From Microvirga sp. TS319 (lineage in GTDB: Bacteria; Pseudomonadota; Alphaproteobacteria; Rhizobiales; Beijerinckiaceae), in assembly GCF_041276405.1 (NCBI RefSeq), contig NZ_JBGGGT010000002.1, forward strand, positions 2,269,001 through 2,333,000: a stretch of DNA of 64,000 bases, in the 5' to 3' direction. Shown here piece by piece: positions 54,646 to 62,044 of this stretch. The translations under genes were made by a program, and so were the position numbers. Numbering within the stretch: position 1 is the stretch's first letter; each line of letters starts with the position of its first letter. The notes below the pieces were generated by a model. The model was not told where the DNA came from and searched no databases. It saw only the letters and a program-made list of their open reading frames with translations.

Positions 54646-56730
54646 ATGGCACGAGCGCGGGGCAAATCGAACGCAGGCAAGGGATCCAGCAACGACGGAT
54701 CCCGCAAGCCGCGCCGGACCGCGGGTTCCTCCGGAAAGGCGCGGGCGGTGCGAAACGCCCCGCGCTCCGCCCCCACGGCTCAAACCGACGACATTCCGAG
54801 CGATGCGAACGCCTCCATGGTCTCGGCCCCGCCGTCCATTCGCGTCGGCAATCGCGAATTCTCCGGATCGAGCCAGAAGCTCGGACCGCATGTTCTCGAT
54901 ATTCTGCCGGACATGCCGGACATCAGGGACCGGATCTATCTCCCGCACCTCAGGGCCCTGCTTCCCGGCATCTATCCGAGAATCGCATTTCCGGTTCGCA
55001 ACCAGGGCAAGGATTCGAGCTGCACCGGTTTCGCCCTGGCCCATGTCATCGACTACCTGCGCGCTCGGGAGGTCGGACCGGACCGCCCCGAGCCCGTGAG
55101 TTCGCGCATGCTCTACGAGATGGCGAAGCGCAACGACGAGTGGGAGGGCTCCGCCTATGAGGGATCGAGCATCCGGGGAGCCCTCAAGGGCTTCTACCAG
55201 AACGGCGTCTGCAGCGATGCGACCGCGCCGGACAAGCCCGGCATCAAGCGTTGGGCGCTGACCTACGACATGGCGAAAGAGGCGCGGGAAACCCGGCTCG
55301 GCGCCTACTTCCGGGTCCAGCCGGACATCAGCGACTACCATGCGGCGCTCAACGACATCGGCGTCATCTACGCCTCCGCGCAGATCCACTCCCATTGGGA
55401 CACGCCGAAGGACGGCCTCATCGAACCCGGAGGCGACCCGATCGGCGGCCACGCCTTCGCCATCGTGGGCTATGACGACGCCGGCTTCTGGATCCTCAAT
55501 TCCTGGGGGGCGGAATGGGGCGTCAACGGCATCGCCAAATGGACCTACGCCGATTGGGCGAACACGATCATGGACGCCTGGGTGCTGCAGCTCGGCGTCC
55601 GCGCTCCCGCGACGTTCGGGGCCGCCCCGGGCGTCACCCCGTCGAGCGCCACGGGCCTGTTCGGCTTCAACGAGCCGACGCGGAGCGACATCATCGGCCA
55701 CTACACGAATATCGACGATGGAACCCTCGTCACGTCGGGCAAGTACGGGTCCCCCACGGACACCGAGATGCAGGAGACCGTCGAGCGCCTGATCGACCCC
55801 GCCTCCAACGGCAATCAGGGCTTCGATCATCTCGTCATCTACGCGCATGGCGGGCTGAACACGCTCGCGGCCGAGGCCCAGCGCATCGCGATTTGGAAGA
55901 GGAACGACATCTACGGCCGCAACCGCATCTACAACTTCCATCTGATGTGGGGCTCGGGCTTCATCGACGAGGTCTTCGGCCAGCTGTCGCAATCGCCCGC
56001 CGTCGGTCGCGCCGGAGGGCGGATCTCCGACTGGTTCTTCGAGGCGGGCATCGGCAAGCAGACCGGCTCCTATGCCTGGCGGAACATGAAGCAGGACTCC
56101 CTGATGTCGTTCGGCGGCACGCCGGAATATGACGGCGGGTTCAAGGGATTGTCGCCGCTCCTCTCCGGACTGGACGGCGCGCCCCGGCGGCCCAAACTCC
56201 ACCTCGTCGGGCACAGCGCCGGAGCGATCGTGCTCGGATACCTGTTGTCCGCTCTCGATCGCTTCAAGCTCAAGCGGCTCGAGCTCGGATCGGTCCATCT
56301 GATGGCGCCGGCCTGCACGACCGCTTTCTTCGAGGAGCATTATGAGCCCTATCTGACCGGCAAGGGCGGACTGAGGCTGCAGGACCGGATCTATCTGTAC
56401 AACCTGACGGACCAGCTCGAGCAGGACGACACCGTATCGGCCAATTTCCCCCTGCTTCCGTCCTATGGCCACTCGCTGCTCTATCTGGTTTCGAGAGCCT
56501 ACGAGCAGGCCCCGAACACGCCCCTTGCTGGCATGCAGATCTATGCCCGCGGGCTGCCCTCTCACGCCAAGCTCGATATCGCCTATTCGACCGGAACCGG
56601 CGGGAAAACCGCCTCGCGCAGCCATGGCGGCTTCGACAACGACCCCGCGACGCTCGGAACCATCATGTCACGGATTCTCGGGAAGCCCGCTCCCCGTCCC
56701 CCGAAGGCCGACGAGCTGACCGGGTACTAG
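54646..56730 (+). CDS. papain-like (C1) cysteine protease fused to alpha/beta hydrolase
   Basis: 694 residues. A basic, low-complexity N-terminus (about 1-70) has no clear signal peptide. A C1 peptidase domain (about 90-315) carries Gln120 and Cys126 in VRNQGKDSSCTGFALAHVID, His269 in GGHAFAIVGYDD and Asn285 in WILNSWGAEWG, so the catalytic set is complete. The C-terminal half (about 340-640) is alpha/beta hydrolase-like: HLVIYAHGGLNTLA (oxyanion region) and the nucleophile elbow LHLVGHSAGAIVLG with Ser524. The two hydrolases in one chain are unusual; the target is unknown. The TAG stop adjoins a repeat. Confidence 0.82.
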   Translation: MARARGKSNAGKGSSNDGSRKPRRTAGSSGKARAVRNAPRSAPTAQTDDIPSDANASMVSAPPSIRVGNREFSGSSQKLGPHVLDILPDMPDIRDRIYLPHLRALLPGIYPRIAFPVRNQGKDSSCTGFALAHVIDYLRAREVGPDRPEPVSSRMLYEMAKRNDEWEGSAYEGSSIRGALKGFYQNGVCSDATAPDKPGIKRWALTYDMAKEARETRLGAYFRVQPDISDYHAALNDIGVIYASAQIHSHWDTPKDGLIEPGGDPIGGHAFAIVGYDDAGFWILNSWGAEWGVNGIAKWTYADWANTIMDAWVLQLGVRAPATFGAAPGVTPSSATGLFGFNEPTRSDIIGHYTNIDDGTLVTSGKYGSPTDTEMQETVERLIDPASNGNQGFDHLVIYAHGGLNTLAAEAQRIAIWKRNDIYGRNRIYNFHLMWGSGFIDEVFGQLSQSPAVGRAGGRISDWFFEAGIGKQTGSYAWRNMKQDSLMSFGGTPEYDGGFKGLSPLLSGLDGAPRRPKLHLVGHSAGAIVLGYLLSALDRFKLKRLELGSVHLMAPACTTAFFEEHYEPYLTGKGGLRLQDRIYLYNLTDQLEQDDTVSANFPLLPSYGHSLLYLVSRAYEQAPNTPLAGMQIYARGLPSHAKLDIAYSTGTGGKTASRSHGGFDNDPATLGTIMSRILGKPAPRPPKADELTGY

Positions 56731-56826
56731 CGCATCGTGCGGACCCAGCGGGCCGCGCCAGCGAAAAGTGGACCCGGTTTTCGCAGCATGCGGTGCGCTG
56801 TTCCATCGTGGGAGCATCGTGCGATG
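56727..56826. repeat. palindromic repeat after the protease-hydrolase gene
   Basis: CTAGCGCATCGTGCGGACCC, GCGGGCCGCGCCAGCGAAAA, GTGGACCCGG, then a diverged second part GGTGCGCTGTTCCATCGTGG and GAGCATCGTGCGATG. Confidence 0.85.
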
Positions 56827-56910
56827 TCTTCCCCGACGCAAATTGCAGTGTTTTGACGCATTCGGACAAGAACGCGTCACATAAGGTCAAGCCGCATTCG
56901 CGCTACGGCC

Positions 56911-56916
56911 TATAAT
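56911..56916 (+). promoter_or_regulatory. consensus -10 box (TATAAT)
   Basis: A perfect TATAAT 35 bases before the start at 56952. The -35 region (around TCAAGC) is poor, so an activator may be needed. Confidence 0.4.
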
Positions 56917-56951
56917 AGTCCTCGATGTGCAAATCGCCGCGGAGAAACGAC

Positions 56952-57287
56952 ATGGTTCGGTTCGCAGGCCTTCTGGCATTGCCCCTGCTCGCTTCGGTCG
57001 CCTGGGCGGAAGGGGTCCCGCGCTTCGACGTCACCTCCATGTGCCGGGCCGCTCCGCGCCTGGACGCCAACGACAAGGACACCGACAAGAACTGCGTCCG
57101 CGACGAGACCGACGCCCGGAACGAGCTGGAGCGGGAATGGGCCGGTTACGATCCCCGGCTGCGGGCGAGGTGCACCCGTGAAACCACGATCGGCGGCTCC
57201 CCGAGCTATGTCGAGGTGCTGACCTGCATTCAGGAGGCGACCGCCAACGCTCCGCCAGCCGCGCAACATCGTGCGCGCGGCAAATGA
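56952..57287 (+). CDS. small secreted cysteine-containing protein
   Basis: 111 residues, ATG behind GGAGAAAC. Signal peptide (about 1-19, VAWAEG). The mature protein has four cysteines (MCRAA, NCVRDE, RCTRET, TCIQEA), which could make two disulfides, and EWAGYDPRLRARC. It resembles short periplasmic proteins of Methylobacteriaceae of unknown function. Isolated gene. Confidence 0.75.
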   Translation: MVRFAGLLALPLLASVAWAEGVPRFDVTSMCRAAPRLDANDKDTDKNCVRDETDARNELEREWAGYDPRLRARCTRETTIGGSPSYVEVLTCIQEATANAPPAAQHRARGK

Positions 57288-57373
57288 AGCGGACGGCACG
57301 ATTCTCGCGCATCGTCAAACGATGCGCGGTTCTATCGTGGGAGCAGCGCTCCTGAGAACCTCGACGACACGGC

Positions 57374-58126
57374 TCATTCCGCCGGAGCCGCGGGCGAGAC
57401 GCCGGTGACCTGGGCGGAAGGCTCCTCGCTGAGCCAGCGGTAGAGCACGCCCCCGAGCGCACCACCGAGAAGAGGCGCGAGCCAGAACATCCAGAGCTGC
57501 CCCAGCGCCCAGCCGCCGACGAACAGCGCCGGTCCGGTGCTGCGGGCCGGATTGACCGAGGTATTGGTGATCGGAATGCCGACGAGATGGATCAGCGTGA
57601 GGCCCAGCCCGATGGCGATCGGCGCGAACCCGGCCGGCGCCCTGCCGTGGGTGGCCCCCATGATGATGAACAGGAACATCATGGTGAGCACCACCTCGGC
57701 CACGAAGCCGGAGATCATGCTGTAATGGCCGGGCGAATGCGCGCCGTAGCCGTTGGCCGCGAAGCCCTTGGCGAGATCGAAGCCGGGAGCCCCGATGGCG
57801 ATGGCGTAAAGCACCGCCGAGGCGATGATGGCGCCCACCACCTGGGACACGATGTAGGGCAGAACGTCCTGCCTGGGAAAGCGATTGCCCGCCGCCAGGC
57901 CGACGGTCACGGCCGGGTTGAGATGGCAGCCCGAGATGTGACCGATGGCGTAGGCCATCGTGAGCACCGACAGGCCGAAGGCGAACGCGACACCCAGAAG
58001 GCCGATGCCGACCTCGGGGAAGGCGGCCGCGATGACGGCGCTGCCGCAGCCCGCGAAGGTGAGCCAGAAGGTGCCGATGCCTTCGGCGACGCATTTGTGC
58101 ATGTTGGTGGGATTGCGCAGATCCAT
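57374..58126 (-). CDS. aqpZ: aquaporin Z
   Basis: 250 residues. Six helices and two NPA half-helices: HLNPAVTVG and [12 protein letters not shown]. The aromatic/Arg pattern matches water-selective AqpZ rather than glycerol facilitators. AAGGAG precedes the ATG at 58126. It conducts water across the inner membrane under osmotic shock. C-terminal tail short and acidic. Confidence 0.95.
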   Translation of the reverse strand: MDLRNPTNMHKCVAEGIGTFWLTFAGCGSAVIAAAFPEVGIGLLGVAFAFGLSVLTMAYAIGHISGCHLNPAVTVGLAAGNRFPRQDVLPYIVSQVVGAIIASAVLYAIAIGAPGFDLAKGFAANGYGAHSPGHYSMISGFVAEVVLTMMFLFIIMGATHGRAPAGFAPIAIGLGLTLIHLVGIPITNTSVNPARSTGPALFVGGWALGQLWMFWLAPLLGGALGGVLYRWLSEEPSAQVTGVSPAAPAE

Positions 58127-58209
58127 GGAAAGCTCCTTGGAATCATCGTGGCGAACCTTCGAGCGACGTCGCGGCGCAACGCGTTCGAAGGTTTGACGCG
58201 ATGGACATA

Positions 58210-58842
58210 TTACCGGCTCACGACAGTTCCGCGTGCCCGGCCGCCCGGCGTTCTGCACGAGCATCCGTTTCCTACGGTAGAGGGCGAGATCAAAGCACAG
58301 GTGCGGACCTGAGTTGCGCAGTAGCCGCCGACACCGGCCGAGCTCTGGTACGGGTAATTGTAATACGGGTATGTTGCGGCCGCTCCCAGCAGGCTGCCCG
58401 TGACGAGACCGACGCCCAAGCCACCGTAGTAATTCCCATAATAGTTCCCGTAATACGGATATCGACCGGCATACCGTCCGTAATACGGGTATCGGCCGTA
58501 ACGCCGATAATACGGATAGCGTGCGTAGTTGCGGCCATAATAGGGATAGCGGCCATAACGCCCGTAGCCTCCGATCCGGTTATCGAAACGGTTGCCTCGG
58601 TAGTTGATCGCCGTCCGGCGAAAGCCCGCTCCCCCCGGACGAACGGCAGAGACGCGGTTGAACCCGCCGCGAGGGATGTACATCCGGTGTCCTCCGAAGC
58701 CACCGCCAAATCCTCCACCGCCGAAGCGGGCTCCGCCTCCCCCGAAGCCGCCTCCGCCACGGCCGCCGCGCGCCTCCGCATCTCCTGGAATGAGAAGAGC
58801 ACTCATCAGCAGAGCGCACAGAATCAAGAGCATTCGCTTCAT
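58210..58842 (-). CDS. secreted Gly/Tyr-rich protein
   Basis: 210 residues; start at 58842 (AAGGAG upstream). The longer frame to 59067 runs through a repeat and is rejected. Signal peptide (about 1-24, GDAEARG), a Gly-rich block with [20 protein letters not shown], then a Tyr/Arg/Gly block with many RYPYYGR repeats, a hydrophobic [13 protein letters not shown] stretch and a C-terminus with [16 protein letters not shown] and [14 protein letters not shown]. The last part, with four cysteines, is a recurrent envelope-protein module in Hyphomicrobiales. Function is unknown. Confidence 0.8.
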   Translation of the reverse strand: MKRMLLILCALLMSALLIPGDAEARGGRGGGGFGGGGARFGGGGFGGGFGGHRMYIPRGGFNRVSAVRPGGAGFRRTAINYRGNRFDNRIGGYGRYGRYPYYGRNYARYPYYRRYGRYPYYGRYAGRYPYYGNYYGNYYGGLGVGLVTGSLLGAAATYPYYNYPYQSSAGVGGYCATQVRTCALISPSTVGNGCSCRTPGGRARGTVVSR

Positions 58843-58968
58843 GGCCACGCTCCTTCTTGGCGGCATCCAGAAGGCGCGATCTGGGAACGATCGCGCGGAA
58901 AGTGCATTATGGCCGCTTTGCGGAAGGCTGCTTGATCGTTTGAGACACGGCTTGCCTGTTTGCGACGC

Positions 58969-59086
58969 GCTAGAGCATCGTGCGAAAAAGTGGCCCCGGT
59001 TTTTCGCGATAACGATGCGCTCATCTAAGAAGGGAGCATCGGAGGGAATCCCAGAAGTGGATTCCACTTTTCACGCCCCATGCTCT
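58969..59086. repeat. composite palindromic repeat
   Basis: CTAGAGCATCGTGCGAAAAA, GTGGCCCCGGTTTTTCGCGA, TAACGATGCGCTCATCTAAG, then GCATCGGAGGGAATCCCAGA to CACGCCCCATGCTCT. It fills most of the 58843-59095 gap. Confidence 0.93.
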
Positions 59087-59095
59087 CGAGCCCGA

Positions 59096-60481
59096 TTACA
59101 CGATGGACGAGAGCGCGCCCGGCCCGTGCGACAGGACCGTCGCCAGCAATCCGAGGCCCCGCTCCAGCATGGCCCGGCTCTGCGCTGCCCCGAGGGAGAC
59201 CCGGATGGCGTCGGGCGCAGGGCCGACCGCAAAGGCCTCGCTCGGCACCAGGGCGAGGCCCGATTGCCGCGCATAGACGTTGAGATCGGCCCGATGCCAG
59301 CGGTCCGGCAAGGTCAGCCACAGGTGGTGTCCTTCCGGGTGGCTCTTGAACGCGAGCCCTGTCAGCGCCCGGCCGGCAATGGCCTGACGCGCAGCGCTCT
59401 CCGCGCGGACCGCCGCCGTGACGTCGTCCAGGGTTCCGTCGAGGATCCACCGCGAGGCCAGGGCGGCCATGAGGGGCGGGACCATGAGGGTCATCGCGCG
59501 GATCTCCGCCGCAAGCCGCAGCGTGTCCGACAATCCCGGCGTGACCACATAGGCCGTCCGAAGCGCAGGCGTCGCACATTTCGACAGGGTGGCGATATGC
59601 CAGGTGACATCCGGCGCAAGGGCCGCGATCGGCGCGGGCGCCTGCCGGGGCAGCGCGCCATAGGCATCGTCCTCGATGATCTTGATCCCGTGCCGCCGCG
59701 CGACCCCGGCGATGGCCTCGCGCCGCCCGGTCGACATCGTGGCGGTCGTGGGATTGTGAATGGTCGGGACGCAATAGACCGCCTTCGGCCGCTCGCGCGC
59801 GCACAGCTCCTCCAACGCGGCGGGATCGAGCCCCTCCTCATCCATCGCCACCGGGATCAACCTCACCCTGAGCTGCTCGGCGATCGCCCGCAGGCCCGGA
59901 TAGGTGAGATCCGGAACGCAGAGGGCGGCGCCCTCCGGAGCCAGAACGCGCACGACCGCATAGAGCGCCGTCTGCGCCCCGCCCGCCACCACCATGCGAT
60001 CGACCGGGACCGCATCGAGGCGCGGCGCGAGCCAACGGGCGCCCGCGGCGCGGTCCGGGCCGGCTCCGATGCTCTCCTGGTAGTGAAGATGCATCAGGCC
60101 CTGAGGAGCGTTCAGAATGCCGGCAATCCCGTCCTGAATGCGCTCCCGCAGCTTCGCCTCCGGCGGCTGCGGCGGCATGTTCATGCTCAGATCGATGATC
60201 GGAGATCCGGAACGGTCGGCCTCATCCTGTGCCGAGGCCCCTCCCCGCACATAGCTGCCCCGCCCCGTATTGGCCTCGATCAGCCCCATCCGACGCGCCT
60301 CGTTGAAGGCCCGGGTGATGGTGGTGAGGTCGACCCCGAGCGCCTTCGCGAGCAGGCGCTGCGCCGGCAGGCGCTCGCCCGACCTGAGGCGGCCGGACTG
60401 CACATCGGCTCGCAGCGCCCTGGCGATGGCCAGGTATTTGGGTCCGCTGTCCTTCTCGATGCGCGGCGTCCAGGACAACAT
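59096..60481 (-). CDS. MocR/PdxR-type transcriptional regulator (GntR HTH + aminotransferase fold)
   Basis: 461 residues from the ATG at 60481 behind AAGGAAGC. N-terminal GntR winged helix (LPAQRLLAKALGVDLTTITR, then NTGRGSYVRGG). The C-terminal fold-type I aminotransferase domain has PLP lysine in ATLSKCATPALRTAYVV and YCVPTIHNPTTATM. MocR proteins use PLP or an amino-acid-PLP adduct as effector. Two TGTATGG/CATACA palindromes between this gene and the divergent DUF983 gene are the probable operators. Confidence 0.93.
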   Translation of the reverse strand: MLSWTPRIEKDSGPKYLAIARALRADVQSGRLRSGERLPAQRLLAKALGVDLTTITRAFNEARRMGLIEANTGRGSYVRGGASAQDEADRSGSPIIDLSMNMPPQPPEAKLRERIQDGIAGILNAPQGLMHLHYQESIGAGPDRAAGARWLAPRLDAVPVDRMVVAGGAQTALYAVVRVLAPEGAALCVPDLTYPGLRAIAEQLRVRLIPVAMDEEGLDPAALEELCARERPKAVYCVPTIHNPTTATMSTGRREAIAGVARRHGIKIIEDDAYGALPRQAPAPIAALAPDVTWHIATLSKCATPALRTAYVVTPGLSDTLRLAAEIRAMTLMVPPLMAALASRWILDGTLDDVTAAVRAESAARQAIAGRALTGLAFKSHPEGHHLWLTLPDRWHRADLNVYARQSGLALVPSEAFAVGPAPDAIRVSLGAAQSRAMLERGLGLLATVLSHGPGALSSIV

Positions 60482-60508
60482 GCTTCCTTGACCTTCTTGT
60501 CTTGCAAA

Positions 60509-60633
60509 TGTATGGCTCATGCCCAACATACATTATGGATGCCGTGGCCTGACGGAAACCTATCAACGTCAGCTCCACGCTTCGACCCACAAGGGGAACC
60601 TATCGCGCATTGTATGGATAGTCAAACCATACA
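60509..60633. promoter_or_regulatory. two MocR-type operator palindromes
   Basis: TGTATGG (60509-60515) with CATACA (60527-60532), and TGTATGG (60611-60617) with CCATACA (60627-60633), the second perfect around a 9-base spacer. The centres are about 101 bases apart, roughly ten helical turns, so looping is possible. Both are in the divergent control region of the MocR and DUF983 genes. Confidence 0.65.
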
Positions 60634-60677
60634 TTGACACTCGTCCCGGAGCCGGGCGCAGATCTGAAGGAAACCAC

Positions 60678-61109
60678 ATGACCATGAACCCCTCGGCAAG
60701 GGAGGCCATTTTCAAGCACGGCCTCATGTGCCGCTGCCCCCGGTGCGGCAAGGGCCGTCTGTTCAACGGATTCCTCAAACTCGCCCCGCGCTGCGAGGCC
60801 TGCGGCCTGGATTACTCCTTCGCCGATCCGGCCGACGGCCCTGCCTTCTTCATCATGATCATCATGGGTATTCCGGCGGCGGGCTTCGGCGTCTGGATCG
60901 AGATCATGTGGGAACCGTCCATCTGGGTCCACCTGCTCACCTCAGGGCCATTCCTGCTGCTGACCTGCATCCCGCCGATCCGCATCGCCAAGGGCATGCT
61001 GGTCGCGAGCCAATACTTCCACAAGGCCGAGGAAGGCCGTTTCGCCGTTCCGCCGGCAGCCGCACGGAACGAGCAGACCGCCTCCGGGCGGACCGTGTCT
61101 GAGACCTGA
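60678..61109 (+). CDS. DUF983 membrane protein
   Basis: 143 residues. An N-terminal zinc-ribbon-like CRCPRCGKGRLF and CEACG pair (CxxC...CxxC) is followed by SFADPADGPAFFIMIIMGIP, a double helix (about 54-100) and a charged tail. DUF983 proteins in alphaproteobacteria lie near cytochrome oxidase assembly or membrane lipid genes, but the role is unknown. AAGGAAAC upstream of the ATG. Probably under control of the divergent MocR protein. Confidence 0.85.
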   Translation: MTMNPSAREAIFKHGLMCRCPRCGKGRLFNGFLKLAPRCEACGLDYSFADPADGPAFFIMIIMGIPAAGFGVWIEIMWEPSIWVHLLTSGPFLLLTCIPPIRIAKGMLVASQYFHKAEEGRFAVPPAAARNEQTASGRTVSET

Positions 61110-61424
61110 GCCGACCTACGCCTGCTTTCACAAGCGGATTGGCCGCCGTCGACCGTTCGACGGCGGATCCGGCGCGCTGTCCGATGCGCCGGAACTCCGG
61201 CTCGCGCAGCTCGGACGTGAAACCGGTTCCCCCCTTGCGTTCGATACGCTCATGCGCGGCGGACGGCATTTGGGAGGCGAATGTCCTCGGCGGGCCGTGA
61301 CGCCGGCAAAACCCTCCGCAGCCCGATCCCTCACCACAACCCTGCCGACCACCCGAGGCGCTGCGTCCGAGCTCCACGTCCGGCCACGGCGCTTGGGCCG
61401 CACTTGACTTACGTCCCCTCATGT
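61110..61424. other. intergenic region, no supported gene
   Basis: GC-rich spacer. A minus-strand frame (61128-61403) has no site or motif and was not called. A TTGACT at 61404 may be a -35 box for the GbsR-cydAB operon, but no matching -10 was found. Confidence 0.4.
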
Positions 61425-61454
61425 CCGAAGTTTCAGAAAATACTGAAATTTCGG
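61425..61454. promoter_or_regulatory. operator palindrome before the GbsR-type gene
   Basis: CCGAAGTTTCAG, 6 bases, CTGAAATTTCGG. The 12-base arms match at 11 positions. It lies 7 bases before the ATG at 61462, a strong candidate autoregulatory site of the encoded MarR/GbsR protein. Confidence 0.65.
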
Positions 61455-61461
61455 AATCGTC

Positions 61462-62043
61462 ATGAATCTCCCTCCCCTCGTTCAAACCTTCGTGCTCCAC
61501 TTCGGCGAGATGGGATCCCGCTGGGGGATCAACCGGACCGTCGGGCAGATCTATGCCCTGCTGTTCGTCTCGCCCGACGCGTTGAACGCCGAGGACATCG
61601 TCGAGCGTCTCGGCGTATCGCGCTCGAACGTGAGCATGGGCCTCAAGGAACTGCAGGCCTGGAACCTCGTGCGGCTTCAACACAAGCCCGGGGACCGGCG
61701 CGAATATTTCTCCACGCCCGACGACATCTGGCAGATCGTCCGCAGCCTCGTCGAGGAGCGCAAGAAGCGCGAGATCGACCCGACCATGACGCTCCTGCGC
61801 GAAGTTCTCATGCAGGAGCCCGCAAGCGCGGAGGAGCGTCATGCGCAGGAACGCATGCGCGAGATGCACGATCTCTTCGAGCTTCTGACGGGCTGGTACG
61901 CCGACGTCCGGCGGCTCGATACGGAGCGCCTCGTCCAGCTCCTGACGCTGGGCTCGAAGGTTCAGAAGATCCTGGAAATCAAGGATCGCCTCTTCGTCGT
62001 TCCGGGCTCCAGGAAGAGCCGCAGCGACGTCAAGGATCAATGA
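61462..62043 (+). CDS. GbsR/MarR family transcriptional regulator of cydAB
   Basis: 193 residues. A MarR-like winged HTH (NRTVGQIYALLFVSPDALNA, then VSRSNVSMGLKELQAWNLVR and GDRREYFSTPDD) is followed by a C-terminal helical dimer domain. The cydA ATG begins 1 base after its stop codon, so the three genes are one operon. It probably represses the bd oxidase operon in response to oxygen or a quinone signal, and binds the palindrome just upstream of itself. Confidence 0.9.
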   Translation: MNLPPLVQTFVLHFGEMGSRWGINRTVGQIYALLFVSPDALNAEDIVERLGVSRSNVSMGLKELQAWNLVRLQHKPGDRREYFSTPDDIWQIVRSLVEERKKREIDPTMTLLREVLMQEPASAEERHAQERMREMHDLFELLTGWYADVRRLDTERLVQLLTLGSKVQKILEIKDRLFVVPGSRKSRSDVKDQ

Positions 62044-62044
62044 C

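Noticed and set aside
54595..56625. 676-codon minus-strand frame
   Set aside because: Antisense to the protease-hydrolase fusion, whose catalytic motifs are intact; Arg/Gly/Val-rich shadow.
58843..59067. 75-codon N-terminal extension of the Gly/Tyr-rich protein
   Set aside because: It translates a palindromic repeat; a normal signal peptide and ribosome-binding site define the start at 58842.
61128..61403. 91-codon minus-strand frame
   Set aside because: No ribosome-binding site, no recognised motif, Arg/Pro/Ser-rich composition as in other shadow frames.
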